Positions 23,506 to 35,320 of a stretch of 64,000 nt of DNA are shown here, one piece after another. The position numbers and the translations under genes were made by a program. The notes beneath the pieces were generated by a model. That model saw only the letters and a program-made list of their open reading frames with translations, was not told where the DNA came from and searched no databases. This DNA comes from Shinisaurus crocodilurus. Taxonomy: Eukaryota; Chordata; Lepidosauria; Squamata; Shinisauridae. The stretch lies in contig CM037878.1 in the NCBI GenBank assembly GCA_021292165.1, positions 249,912,968-249,976,967 on the forward strand, read 5' to 3'. Each line of letters opens with the position of its first letter. Positions within the stretch are counted from its first letter, which is position 1.

Positions 23506-24249
23506 CAATGGGTCATTCCATGTAAAATCAACCAAAAAATTTACCTCACTATTTGTGATTTTTTTAAAAAAAACTGGCATACTGGTAGACCAGCATGAGA
23601 AATGAACATACACCAAATTATAGGTCATTATACCTCACGGTTCAAAAGTACAGTGTGCTCAAAAAATGCCCAAAACATGATTTTTCAGCATTTGTGACTA
23701 CACAAAAAGTATCATAGCTTCCTTCAAAATTGACCTAGAAAGTAAATCATGCTGTCATATGAAAGCTCTCGAACTACCCTTTTATTTGATATGTAACACG
23801 AAGCATGCATGTGAAAGAAAATATTCAAGGTCATAGTTTCTTTAATTTGACCTTGAATTCCAAGAAAACCAAAGGTTTTTTTTTTTTTTGGCTGATTTTT
23901 TTCCTTGGATAACTCATACAGTATTTACCTTGAGCATATGTACCAATTTCCAGAACGGGATTCCGAACAGTTCAGAAGATGTGAATGTTCTTATACATGC
24001 ACAGTACCTCCCTACAATAACTCCACCCCCTTATACACACTAACAACAGAACTTTTTGGAGGGAAATGAAACTTAAGTCTGACCCCTCCCTTCAAGAGCT
24101 TCCTGGGCCTTCAGGCTGAAACCAAACCAGGCTTGGGTAGGTGTCAAACCTTCACAGAGATATATCTATTTGGATGTCTGCATTAAATCAAGCTTTATTC
24201 ACAGATTCCGATAAAGAAAAAGGCAGACCTGAAGCCGTGACAAGTGCCT

Positions 24250-25000
24250 GACCCCACTTCTGCTGCACTGTGTTCATGACTTTTCAAATTGTTGAATTCC
24301 TGCACACCATTTCTACAGGTAGCATAACTAAGATCTATTATTTCTCTGATTGTGCAGCAGCACAGTATAAAAACCGTAAAAACTTCAACGACTTATGTAA
24401 GCATAAGTCAGATTTCGGTATCAATGCAGAATGGTACTTCTTTGCCACATCGTATGGAAAAGGGCCTTGTGATGGTGTGGGTGGCACTGTGAAAAGGTTA
24501 GCTGCTCGAGCAAGTTTGCAGCATCCGTAAGAAAAACAAATCATGACCCCTCATCAGCTCTTTGATTGGACAAAGGAGAACATCACACAGGTTGCATTTC
24601 AATACACCACAAATAAAGATTATGAACTGGAAGAAAAGCTTCTGAAATCTCGCTTCGAGAATTCAAGACACATTCCTGGGACACAGAAAATTCATGCCGT
24701 AATTCCATTAACAAAACACACTGTTGCTACTAAAATATATTCATTTCAATGCGAATCCAGAAAAGAGACAGTGACTATTAAAGAAGGAGAACTGGAATTG
24801 CAAGAAATACGAGGATTTGTTACATGTGTTTATACCTCACAATGGTGGTTAGGTTGTGCTTTACAAACAGATGATCAGAGAGCAGAAGTGTTAGTGAGCT
24901 TTCTTCATCCAGCTGGACCAGCAAAATAATTTATGTATCCAGATAAACAAGATGCCCTATGGATACCATCTTCACATGTTTTGACAAAAGCTGATCCTTG
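24250..25000 (+). pseudogene. Broken transposase-like gene
   Basis: One frame can be followed through two in-frame stops, at 24528-24530 and 24927-24929, with another stop just upstream at 24249. The first part contains YYFSDCAAAQYKNRKNF and WYFFATSYGKGPCDGVGG, then VKRLAARASLQ. The acidic FSD and the GKGPCDG block look like catalytic-core motifs of an RNase H-fold transposase, a family I recall as widespread, mostly uncharacterised proteins in invertebrates and some vertebrates. The second part (24543-24926) starts TPHQLFDWTKENI and ends with a WWLGC block and VSFLHPAGPAK. After the second stop the frame still reads YPDKQDALWIPSSHVLTKAD until the L2 insertion at 25001. The N-terminal part is not recognisable. 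I cannot name the superfamily with certainty. No host function is expected. Confidence 0.7.
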
Positions 25001-27173
25001 TTTATTTATTTATTTATTTCATTTATATACCGCCCCACAGCCGAAGCTCTCTGGGCGGTTCACAATACTTTATGCATAAAAACAATAAAAACATACAAAA
25101 TAGTTTAAGAATTAAAAAACCAAATTTAAAAACACAGTTTAAAATAACGGTACAAAAGCCAATAAAACTGAGCCTACAGGTGACAATCCCCCCGTGCTAT
25201 TCAAAGTCCTAACTAAATGCCTTGGCACAGAGGGAGGTCTTAACCTGGCGCCGAAAAGATAGTAAGGTTGGCGCTAGGTGGGTCTCAGTGGGGAGCTGAT
25301 TCCATAATTGGGGGGCTACCACCGAGAAGGCCCTCCTCCTCATTGCCACCAACCGAGCCTCTGTTGGAGGTGGCAATCGGAGGAGGGCCCCTGATGTTGA
25401 GCGTAGTGTCCGGGTAGATCGTGGTTGGGAGAGACGTTCTGTCAGGTATTGTGGTCCTAAGCCGTGTAGGGCTTTATAGGTTAAAACCAGCACCTTGAAT
25501 TCGGCTCGGAAGCATATTGGCAGCCAGTGCAAACGGGCCAGAACTGGTGTAATGTGCTCGGACCTTCTGGTCCCAGCAATAAGCCTGGCTGCCGCATTTT
25601 GCACAAGCTGCAGCTTCCGAACAGTCTTCAAAGGCAGCCCCACGTAGAGTGCATTGCAGTAGTCTAGTTTAGAGATCACCAGAGCGTAGATTACTGAGAC
25701 CAGGCTATCCCTGTCCAGATAGGGGCGTAGCTGGGCCACCAGCCGAAGCTGGTAGAAGGCACTCCTTGCCACTGAGGCCACTTGAGCCTCAAGTGACAAA
25801 GATGTCTCAAGGAGAACCCCCAAACTTCAAGGGGAGTGCAACCCCATCCAGAAAAGGTTGAACACCCTCCATCCGGTCAAAGGAACCACCCACTAACAGC
25901 ATCTCAGTCTTGTCTGGATTGAGCCTCAGTTTGTTAGCCCTCATCCTGTCCATTGTCGCAGCCAGGCACCGGTTCAGCACATCCACAGCCTCATCGGCTG
26001 AAGATGAAAAGGAGAAATAGAGCTGTGTGTCATCAGCGTACTGATGGCAACGCACTCCAAAACTCCGGATGACCCCACTCAGCGGTTTCATGTAGATATT
26101 AAATAGCATGGTGGATAAGACCGACCCCTGAGGAACCCCATACTGGAGAGTCCATGGGGCCGAGCAACATTCCCCAAGCACCACCCTCTGGAGCCGGCCA
26201 TCCAAGTAGGAGCGGAACCACTGCAATGCAGTGCCCCCCACCCCCAACTCAGACAGCCGCTCCAGAAGGATACCATGGTCGATGGTATCGAAAGCCGCCG
26301 AGAGATCCAGGAGTATCAACAGGGTCACACTGCCCCTGTCTCTCTCCCAACATAGGTCATCATACAGGGCGACCAAAGCTGTTTCCGTGCCAAAAACCAG
26401 GCCTGAACCCCGACTGAAATGGATCCAGATAATCAGTCTCATCCAAGAGCGCCTGGAGCTGGTTGGCCACCACCCGCTCAAGGACCTTGCCCAGGAAAGG
26501 AACATTCGCCACCGGCCTAAAGTTGTTAAGATCTTCTGGGTCCAGAGAGGGTTTCTTCAGGAGTGGTCTCACCACCGCCTGTTTCAGGTGGCATGGGACC
26601 ACTCCCTCTCGCAAGGAGGCATTGATCACCTCTCTGGCCCAGCCAGCCGTTCCCTCCCTGCTAGTTTTTATAAGCCAAGAGGGGCAAGGATCCAGAACAG
26701 ATGTGGTCGCACGAACCCGTCCAAGCACCTTGTCAACATCCTCGAGCTGTACCAACTGAAATTCATCCAAAATAACTAGACCAGGCTGTGCTCTGGGTAC
26801 CTCTCCTGATTCTACCGCTATAACATTGGAGTCCAAGTCCCTGCGGATGCAAGAGATTTTTTCCTGGAAGTGCCTAGCGAATATATTACAGCGGGCATCA
26901 GATGGGTCGATGATATCCCTGGGGCCGGTGTATAACAGGCCCCGGACGACCCTAAAGAGCTCCGCTGGGCGGCAGAGAGATGTTTGGATAGAAGCAGTGA
27001 GATGTTGTCTCTTTGCCACCTTCCGTGCCAAAACCAGGCCTGAAACCCAACTGAAATGGATCCAGATAATCAGTCTCATCCAAGAGCGCCTGGAGCTGGT
27101 TGGCCACCACCCGCTCAAGGACCTTGCCCAGGAAAGGAACATTCGCCACCGGCCTAAAGTTGTTAAGATCTTC
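25001..27173 (-). mobile_element. L2 LINE nested in the DNA transposon
   Basis: A 5'-truncated minus-strand L2. The 3' end at 25001 has the (TAAA)n tail and the hairpin read as CCGCCCAGAGAGCTTCGGC. The 5' end carries an extra same-orientation copy (27021-27173) of an internal block (26382-26537). It is close to the tail copy at 62313-62617. Confidence 0.95.
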
Positions 27174-27196
27174 TTCTTTGACACAAAGAATGTCAA
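25209..27196 (-). pseudogene. L2 ORF2 fragment (reverse transcriptase), frameshifted
   Basis: Three overlapping minus-strand frames together spell most of an L2-clade reverse transcriptase. The 5' frame (to about 26360) includes LSLRP-like linker blocks, LDEFQLVQLEDVDKVL and NNFRPVANVPFLGKVLERVV. The middle frame (26505-25807) has the catalytic block LLDLSAAFDTIDHGILLERL, then YGVPQGSVL and the catalytic HQYADDTQLYFSF. The last frame (25823-25209) has the C-terminal block (SKLDYCNALYVGLPLKTVRK, then RRRAFSVVAPQLWNQLP and RRQVKTSL). Frame changes near 26400 and 25815 disable it. No endonuclease domain is present. The number of frameshifts is small, so the insertion is fairly recent and younger than the host transposon. 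Confidence 0.85.
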
Positions 27197-28429
27197 GCAG
27201 CAACTTCAAGACTAGAGACTACTGTTATGAAAAAGTCCTTAATTTAGGACTTGTTAACAAAATGTTAGCAAGTAATATTTGAACTGCATAAAATCTGATC
27301 AGCATATATAAAAGTAAAATGGAAAATCTCATTATGCACAATAATGGTTTTTCAAGTCCACATCAAAGTAAATCAAAATAACTATGCTAGTAAGAGTCCC
27401 ATTTTGAAATCGAGTACATGTTTCCAGAGATGTTAAACATTATTTAAAACAAAAGGAGGTTTTTTGTCATTATTCAAGGTCAAACTTCTGTATATTTATT
27501 TAAAAATAAATAAAATGAACATGTTTTCCCCAAGCATACTGGTGAGTACCTTTTTTAAAGTACATATTTTAAACCTCATTCTTCTGAAAACAATAGGCCC
27601 TGCAACTTATTTTTTTAATAAGCAGAACAAGTTCACCAAATCTTAAGCAATTTGCTTTCAGCTGGAAATATTCTTTGATTGATTTCATACAAGAATGACC
27701 ACCCAGAGGAAGTATCATTATTCTACACAAAATGTCAGAAGTATGCTATTGCGAAGAAGAATACCTAATTTAGAACTGCACAATTATGACAGGGTAGCTT
27801 GTACTTGTGCATAATGTTTTATTCAAAACCAAAGTGATAATGCATATTTTCTTAAGATACGTACAGTGAGATAGCAATTCATATAAGCTATGACGCATAC
27901 ACACAGAGCGGACCAAAAGATGTAACTCGTTTTCTGTTAAGAACCCCATTTTGAAAATTGGTACATGTATTAAGCACTGTCAGATGAAATACTAAAACAA
28001 AAATCATGGAGAAAAAAAATAGTTTTTGCAGAATTCAAGGTCAAATTTTACTATTTGACCTTGAGTATATATTTATTCCAAATACCACTTATGTTACATG
28101 TCAAATGGAAGAGCATTTCAAAGACTTTCCAACAACACCGAACGTAACTTTCTAGGTTCTGTAGAACTGGAATTACTGTAATTTTAATGTTGTCCGACAC
28201 ACAAAAATTAACATTTTTCTTCTTATTTTTGATTGCCATATCTCTAAAAGTATTTGTCCCAGAAGTCTAATTTTTGGAGCAGCTTGTTTTCTCAGCAGAC
28301 CCAACAAGTTCACCAAGTTTTTTCCAAATCAGTGACAGTCAGGTAAATTCATTGGTTGATTTTACATGGAATGACCCCAATAGCAAAGAGAGGAAAGCAT
28401 GAAATTTTCCTTGCACACCTGTTTTATTT

Positions 28430-28915
28430 ATTTTAGAAAATTTCTATACCACTTTTCATTAAAAAAAAAAATCCAGAGCAGTTTATAAGATAAAATCATT
28501 ATAAAATACAATCAAAGCAATCATTAAAACAATGGTAAAACAATAAACCCTCATTAAAATGACCAGGGGCAGCTGACAATGCTAGCAGTCAGAGAAACCC
28601 CTGGGCCAAACAAGTGTGTTTTCAATTGTTGGTGGAAGTGCACCACACTAGGAGACCACCTGATCTCAATGAAGAGATCATTCCACGTGGACACCACAAT
28701 TGAGACGTCCACACCATGGCCAAATGAACCTTAGTAGGCTATGATATGGTCAGCAAGTCTTCCCCCATAGAATGTAGAACCTGGGACAGCCTATATGAGG
28801 AAAGGCAGTCTCTCAGATAACCTGGGCCTGAGCTGTTTAGGGCCTTATAAACCGGTGATAATACCTCGAATGGGGCGTAAGCAACTAATTGATTGTTGGC
28901 ACTCCCCCCCCCCCC
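28430..28915 (-). mobile_element. Decayed L2-type 3' fragment
   Basis: Minus strand. The tail is AT-rich with an ACTGCTCTGGATTTTT-type end near 28480. An L2 C-terminal trace (NSSGPGYLRDCLSSYRLSQV) lies near 28860-28780. It lies about 50 bp beyond the DNA transposon. Confidence 0.65.
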
Positions 28916-29690
28916 TGGCAAGTGATGCTATTTGCATGTGGGGTTTTTTTTAGTTTTTTTTTTAACTGCATATATTTAATGTCACATGTAGTTTGGCCCT
29001 TAAACTTCACAAGCATTGTTTAGAGCTTACATGTTCTTGTTTCCATAAACTGAAGCAAATGCTCAGGCAGTTCTGACATTCTGTGACACCACAGTAGCTC
29101 AATTAAAGGCTAAAGAGGGCTAGTAGACTGTATTTTTCCTTCTTTTAAACATTCTTTATTTTTGCATTATTTTTTAATTCTCTGAGTAGTTCTGCAAACC
29201 AGCAAAAACATCTTATTCAATAACTCTGCATGTTTCATACTTAAACTTGCTTGCCATTCATATCTCTGTAATCATACTGTCACAAAATGGAATCCATGCA
29301 GAGTAGTGGTTCAGTTGGAAATAGAATATATTGCTAAAAATCTGTATGCTGCTCTCATGAGTCCCTTCTCTTCCAGTCAGTTAAGTTGCTGTGATTATAG
29401 AATGTTGAGAAACAGTAGCTTTTGGCATGGAAGGAGTTGTTTTTTTAAAAATAAATAACATAACAAAACTATACCCTGCCTTTCAGTTATCATCCCTCCC
29501 TTACACATGAAAACAAAATTTTAAATCTAACTTTAATCTTGAAAAGCAAAACTGAAATGTGTTATCCAGCATAGGCTTGGAAAAATAAAAAAGTTTTATT
29601 TGTATTATTAAATAAAATCCAGTCTCCTCATCTCCTTAAAATTCACTGCCCTATCTTTCATTATTCCATATTTACAGTTATTCTCTGTCT
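28916..29690. other. Intronic DNA, nothing recognised
   Basis: AT-rich sequence. 29455-29530 vaguely resembles a LINE tail (ACTATACCCTGCCTTTCAG). Confidence 0.35.
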
Positions 29691-29699
29691 TTTGGTTCT

Positions 29700-30480
29700 T
29701 TACCTTTTAAACCTGCTCCTGTTACACCTATTTTTTTTAAAGCTTTCTAATTATATCTCCTTATCTAATGAACATCCCATCTTCCCTTTTTTCCTAAAAT
29801 ACTTGAGCATGGTGTTCTCTCTTTGTCATACTTCCCTCTTTACCAATTTAATTCTTAATCCTTTTCCATCTGTGTTTGCTCTTTTCACTGAACTGGGAGT
29901 GTTCTAACTTGTATTTAAGTGACCTTGCAGCAAAATGAGGATTTATTTTCTGAACTTCATTTGGATCTCTGTCTGACTTTTTATGCACTGACCACTCACT
30001 TTTCCTTGCTTCTCTTAGTTCTCTTGGTTTTTCAGGTATTGTGTCATGGTTTAAATCATATTGCAAACTGCTCTTTTAAGATTTTAAAAAATTGGTTCTG
30101 CTTCTTCATCTTTTCCCCTTTCTGTAGAAGTTCCTCAGGAATCAATATTGGGTCCTCTTCCATTTACCCTAAATATTGTCCCCATTGTCCATTCATTAGA
30201 TCTTCAGTATGACCTTTATGCTGGTTACCTGTAATGCTGCTATTTCATTTTTTCCCCTGAGGTCAAAGCTGTTGCCAAGTCTGAAAACAGGGTGTTTTCC
30301 CCCAGTTAATATATCTAGAATTCACTCATTCTATAGTTACTACCAAAGCTTTTAATTCATTATCATTATTTCCTGCACTGCTTGTTATGACCTTCTTCTT
30401 AGTCTTCCTTTTTCTACTCATAAGTGCCTCTACTCTTCTAAATGCTGCAGTTTGTTTCGGCTCATCATTCATCTTACTCC
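29700..30480 (+). mobile_element. Decayed non-LTR LINE fragment (R4/Dong-like?)
   Basis: A pyrimidine-rich stretch in which the RT motif VPQESILGPLPF can be read near 30125-30165. A degraded C-terminal block reads LLNAAVCFGSSFIL near 30430-30475. All frames are broken. A further piece may lie at 31870-32115. Confidence 0.45.
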
Positions 30481-30540
30481 TTTGCATGGTGGATATAAAC
30501 AGGAGGTGGGGTTAAAAGAAAATTTAAATGTGTGTGTGTG

Positions 30541-30541
<1 letters not shown>

Positions 30542-30587
<46 letters not shown>
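30542..30587 (+). repeat. (TA)n microsatellite after a (TG)n
   Basis: About 21 TA units preceded by a short TG run. This is a likely length polymorphism. Confidence 0.95.
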
Positions 30588-30591
<4 letters not shown>

Positions 30592-30654
30592 CACTAAATT
30601 TCTGTCTCATTTAAAAATAACAGTTACAATTAAATCTAAATGCAAACATGCTAA

Positions 30655-31115
30655 ACCTATACTTACAGAGCAATCTAATGGGGGTGCCCATAAGCCTCCA
30701 AAATCGGAGGATTACGCGCATCCTATGCAGGGTGGGAGGAGTGCAAAGGAGATCTTCACCTCCGTGTTCCTCCCACTCTGCAAATTAGCTAGACGGACGA
30801 TTTTGGCCATCTAGCTGCAGTGCATCGAACTGGGAGAGGAGGAGGCTGGAACACCGCCAGGGTACATTGTATCCTGGTGGACCTGGTCTCCTCCTCCCTG
30901 CCCCCAGTATGCCCTCTTTACCCCTTTCTCCGAGGTTGGTCTTATGACCTCGGAGACACAGGCAACGCATTTCTTTCCACTGTGGGGTGGGGGGAGGGGT
31001 ATCTGAGTGCAGATTCCCAGCTCTGAGTTTGGAGCTCTTCTCCAGCCTTGGAGCTGGGAATCTGAATGATCCTGTGGCCCTCTAGATGCTGTCCAGGGGC
31101 CATAGGATCACTTTG
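30655..31115. mobile_element. Possible GC-rich non-autonomous DNA element
   Basis: The layout parallels 16709-17107: a left end near GAGCAATCTAATGGGGGTGC, a GC-rich interior with paired CTCGGAG motifs, and an inverted CCATAGGATCAC near the right. The ends are too worn for a firm call. Confidence 0.35.
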
Positions 31116-31252
31116 CCCATCTCATAAAAACAAATTAATACAGTAGCTATGTCATACTCACACTCATTGAGCTGCCTACCAATGGGCATTCATTTCAGTT
31201 TTTCTTCTGTCAAGCCTAACTACCAGCTCTAGCTTTTTAAAACTTCTGGGCC

Positions 31253-31446
31253 TTGCTATAACTCAGTAATAAAGCACATGTTTTGCATGCAGAGGTTCTA
31301 AGGCTCAATCTCCAGGAGCATCTCCAGGTAGGACTAGGCAAGGATCCTGCCTGAAACCCTTGAGAGCCACTGTTGGTCAGTGTTGATATACTGGGCTATA
31401 TGGACCTGTGGCATGACTCAGTGTAAGACATCTCCCTCTGTTTGTC
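31253..31446 (+). mobile_element. Second tRNA-derived SINE family
   Basis: The head reads like a decayed tRNA: TATAACTCAGTAATAAAGCA (A box), TTTGCATGCAGAGG (anticodon arm) and GGTTCTAAGGCTC (worn B box). The body CCTGCCTGAAACCCTTGAGAG and tail ATGACTCAGTGTAAGAC follow. It is distinct from the family at 6761. Confidence 0.7.
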
Positions 31447-32239
31447 TTACTAAAGCAACATGTGTAAGACATAAACTGGATAGGATGGTTGTGATCGAAC
31501 TGGGCCAAGCAAGGCAGGACAGATAGACGACATAGGAAAGGAAGTCAGAGGCAGAGTGGAAAGTAACAGTGAAGCGAACTGCTAATAATAAGGTAAGCCA
31601 TTATAGTACAGACACAGCTTCTAGTTCCTATAAATCCCCACATTTTTGCCACAGAAAAACTATCATGGCTTGTTAATATAAGAGAGACCCTATCTGGGAT
31701 TATATCCTCCTTGATGTTGTAAAATGCTGTATTGAGTTGTAAATTAACATGCTTTAATTATCAGATTTTTACCATTGTTTAAGAAATATGTGAAGAACTA
31801 TCAAGAGGCAAACTTGATTTAAATCAATTAATTAAATCAGGGTTTTCTCTTAGTGATTTAAATCATCTTGATTGAAATCAATCTATCCTGCTTCTTTTTA
31901 CTGCTCTCTTCACTAGATTCTTCTCTTTTTATCTTCACTCTAAGCTTCTTTCAAATGTTTCTACAGTCCTGCTCCTCTAGATCTACTCTCCTTTTCCTAT
32001 ATATTCCTTGTACCCTTTTCTGTATAGGTACCAGTCTTAGTTATGCCTAACGTCACCTTATTCCCTGCATCACTTTCTGCTTGCATTTCCCTACCACTGG
32101 AATGCCTTTCTACCTCTGTTTTCACAATCAGCACAGTAGTAGTAGGTGATCACTTGTGACTGAGTAAGATTGTCTTCCAGGGTAAAAATTACAAAAAGAA
32201 AATTTTTAAAGGAAGAAATTCTAAAAAAAAATTGTGTAG

Positions 32240-34950
32240 ACTCTAGCGATGGGTCCATAAGTGACTGTGGAGGCCAATTCAAGATCCACACAGCTTCCCA
32301 CAGTGAGGACACAGGTTACCAGATGGAAGATGGTCCTGTAAAGGATTCGTTCGACGTGCTTTTCGCTTAGTACATTTCTCCCTTTCACCTTGCACTCAGG
32401 CTTCTTCAAAGTCCATGGAACCTTTGTGAAAGGCCAACCTCCATTTAGATCGTTCATGGGCCAGAGCTTCCCAGTTTTCGATGTTTATATTGCATTTTTT
32501 TTAGATTAGCCTTAAGAACATCTTTAAACCTCTTATACTGACCACCGATATTCTGCTTTCCATCCTTGAGTTGGGAATAAAGTACAGTCATACCTTGGAT
32601 TACAAGTAACTTGGTTTGAGAGCGTTTTGCAAGACAAGCAAATTTTAAATATTTATTTAATTTTTTTTTACTTGATATACAAGTGACGTCTTGCAATACA
32701 AGTACTGTAGTACGGCTTAAATTAAAAATCTCTGTACAAATTTTTTTGGGGGGATTTCATTTTGATATAAGAGTGTTTTGGATTACAAGCACGTTTCCGG
32801 AACGAATTATGCTTTCAATCCAAGGCATGACTGTAACTGCTTTGGGAGACGATGGCAGTCAGATATTCGAACAACATGACCGGTCCATTGAAGTTGGCGT
32901 TGAAGGATCATTTTTTCAACGCTAGTAGTCTTTGCTTCTTCCAGTACACTGACATTTGTTCGCCTATCTTCCCAAGTAATTCGCAGGATTTTCCGGAGGC
33001 AACGTTGGTGAAATCTTTCAAGGAGGTGGAAGTGACATTTACAGATAGTCCATGTTTCGCAGGCATACAATAAAGTTGGTAATACAATGGCTTCATAAAC
33101 CAGTGTTTTGGTCTTCTTACAAATATCCCGATCCTCGAACACTCTATGTTTCATTCGAGAAAACGCGGCACTTGCGGAGCTCAAACGATGCTGGATTTCA
33201 CTGTCAATGTTAGCTGTAACAGAAAGATAGGCTGCCAAGATAGAGAAAATGATCGACATTTTCCAGTATTGCCCCGCCAAGCTGGATAGATGGCATCACC
33301 GAAGGGTTAACTTGCATTTGCTGGTGAAGCACTTTGGTTTTTTTGATGTTAAGTGAGAGACCAAGTTTTTTGTATGCTTCTGCAAAAGCATTTAGGATAG
33401 TTTGGAGATCATCCTCTGAATGTGCGGAGACCACATTATCATCAGCATACTGAAGTTCCACAACGGAGGTTGTAATTACCTTACTTTTTGCTTTTTTCCT
33501 GCTGAGATTAAAAAGCTTTCCATCTGTTCGATATATAATTCCCACACCAGTGGGAAGTTTCCCCTCGACAAGATGTAAAATCATGGCGATGAAGATAGCA
33601 AATAATGTTGGGGCAATAACACATCCCTGTTTAACACTTGATCCCACTTTAAATGGAGCACCATGAGAGCCGTTGTTGTCCAAAACTGTTGCCGTCATGT
33701 TGTCATGGAGAAGTCGCAAGATATTCACAAATTTATTGGGGCATCCAATTTTCATAAGGATAGTCCAGAGAGCTGTTCGGTCTACAGTATCAAAGGCCTT
33801 AGCCAAATCAATAAATGCCATATAAAGGGGTTGATTTTGCTCCCGGCATTTTTCTTGGAGCCGACGTGCAGTAAAAATCATGTCTACTGTCCCTCTAGAG
33901 GGGCGGAAATCATATTGAGTTTCAGGGAGGATCTCTTCTGAAATAGATAGAAGACGGTTTGTGAGAATCCTAGGAAATATTTTACCTGCGGTAGCTAAGA
34001 GACAAAATGCCCCGATAGTTTCCACAGTCTGTTCTATCACCCTTCTTAAAGAGGGTGATAATTATGGCATCCCTGAAGTCTTCTGGGATCTCTTCTCTTA
34101 TCCAGATTTTTTCAATGAGTTTATGAAGATGTTGTACAAGTTCGGGGGGCCCTTCTTTAAAGATTTCTGCAGGAATCCCATCTGGTCCACTAGCTTTGTT
34201 ATTCTTCATTTGATTAATGGCTTTTATAACTTCATCCAAAGTGGGGAGTATTCCAAGTTCTTCTCTAATTTGTTTTTGTGGGATTTGCGAAAAATCTCAT
34301 TATCCACCTTAGATTTACGATTTAAAAGATCATAATAATGCTCTTTCCAACGCAGTGCAATACACTCGTTGTCTTTTAAGAGTTTGGTGCCATCTTTTGA
34401 TTGTAAAGGGTTTGTACCATAGGTTTTTGGTCCATAAATGGCCCTTGTGGCCTTAAAAAAGCCCCGTGCATCATGAGATTCTGCAAGTTGTTGAATTTCT
34501 TCAGCTTTCTTTTTCCACCAAGCGTTCTTAAGTTCTCTTGTTCTTCTTTGGACCTCAGCCTTTGCACTGGCGTAGATTTTTTTCTTGGCAGCACCATTAA
34601 TATCATTTTGTCATATTTGGAAGGCTTTCCTTTTTTGGTCAATTATATATTTAATCTCATTATCATTTTCATCAAACCAATCCTGATGTTTCTTAGTTTC
34701 ATATCCAATAGTTTGTTCACAAGCTGCAGTAATGGAGGTTTTCAGCTTAGACCAATGGTCCTCAATGTTATCAGGAGGTTCCGTAGGTAGATGTTCCTTA
34801 AGAAATAATTGAAGACAAGTTTGCTTAATAGTATCTTGAAGGGTGTGGATGTTCATTTTACGCCTTCGTTTCCTTCCTTGAAGTCTACGTTGGGGAGCAA
34901 TGTTGATAACCATAGTGGACCGGATTAGTCGGTGGTCTGTCCGGCAGTTG
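32240..34950 (-). pseudogene. RTE-like LINE ORF2 fragments (reverse transcriptase)
   Basis: Several minus-strand frames follow each other. About 34913-34611 is a linker. About 34239-33982 is the RT entry (NKASGPDGIPAEIFKEG, then FKKGDRTDCGNYRG). About 34040-33210 holds the catalytic IDLAKAFDTVDR block, VKQGCVIAPTLFAIF, and the second catalytic block LQYADDNVVSAHSE. About 33280-32807 is the post-RT region (LLYACETWTI, RQLQWTGHVVRI). After the MITE, the last part ends in the C2H2-like finger, partly out of frame. Frameshifts and one MITE disable it. Clade assignment (RTE or Vingi relatives) is from general RT layout only. Confidence 0.75.
32585..32833. mobile_element. 249-bp pogo/Tigger-like MITE
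   Basis: Ends CAGTCATACCTTGGATTACA and, inverted, CAGTCATGCCTTGGATTGAA. TA dinucleotides at 32583-32584 and 32834-32835 are the target duplication. The LINE copy at 7417 provides the empty site: TCCC...AATAAAATAACTGC there becomes TA-element-TA here. The termini match those of the larger element at 52103. Confidence 0.95.
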
Positions 34951-35185
34951 TCGGCACTTGCTGTACTTACTGAGTAAGTTTATTCATAGTCTCCCAAATT
35001 TTATCAGCCCACTGCTGTTTAGTTGGTTGCTTTGGAGGCTTCCAGTTACACGCTACACATGACTTGCAGCTGTATACAATTACTTAAGAAGGTATTTATG
35101 CAGGAAGGCTTGTTGAAGGAGGCAAGGGAAGAGAAAAACATGTCATGTATGATTCTCTCCTTCCTTTAAATCTTGTAGTGTAGGT

Positions 35186-35320
35186 CTGGGCAACTTGTAG
35201 CCCTCATGATGTTTTAGCCTACAACTCCCATCTGTCCTAGCCAGAAGCTAGACAAAACACACAGTGGTGATGGATGATGGGTCTTGTAGGCCAAAACATC
35301 CAGAGGACCATAAGTTCCCC
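35186..35320. mobile_element. hAT-like MITE (palindromic CATCCAGA type)
   Basis: CTGGGCAACTTGTAGCCCTC, then ATGTTTTAGCCTACAACTCCCA, and inverted TTGTAGGCCAAAACATCCAG, then AAGTTCCCC. Another hAT (35321) has inserted into its right end. Confidence 0.65.

Larger units (their letters stand above)
23510..28377 (+). mobile_element. 4.9-kb DNA transposon with long inverted repeats, Sola-like?
   Basis: The ends are inverted and identical over 26 bp (starting GGGTCATTCCATGTAAAATC). Similarity continues inward, more diverged, for about 460 bp on each side. A 4-bp target duplication, CAAT, flanks the element (23506-23509 and 28378-28381). Inside are a broken transposase gene (about 24250-25000) and a nested minus-strand L2 (25001-27173). 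A second, decayed copy of the right terminal repeat lies at about 27385-27705. Without the L2 the element is about 2.7 kb. A 4-bp duplication with very long inverted repeats suggests the Sola superfamily, but this is inference. Confidence 0.8.
32128..34965 (-). mobile_element. RTE-like LINE, 2.8 kb, 5'-truncated
   Basis: The longest copy of the family also seen at 7417 and 22262. It is read on the minus strand from about 34965 (end of the endonuclease, CRTDHRLIRS) through reverse transcriptase and the C-terminal finger to the TAG-rich tail at 32128. A 249-bp MITE (32585-32833) interrupts it. Most of the endonuclease is lost. Confidence 0.85.

Noticed and set aside
24270..24929. Two adjacent frames as a pair of small host genes
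   Set aside because: They are in the same phase, separated by one stop, and lie inside inverted repeats with a 4-bp duplication, so they are pieces of one dead transposase gene.
25209..27196. Reverse-transcriptase frames as a domesticated gene
   Set aside because: They are frameshifted, 5'-truncated and end in an ordinary L2 tail; nothing suggests host use.
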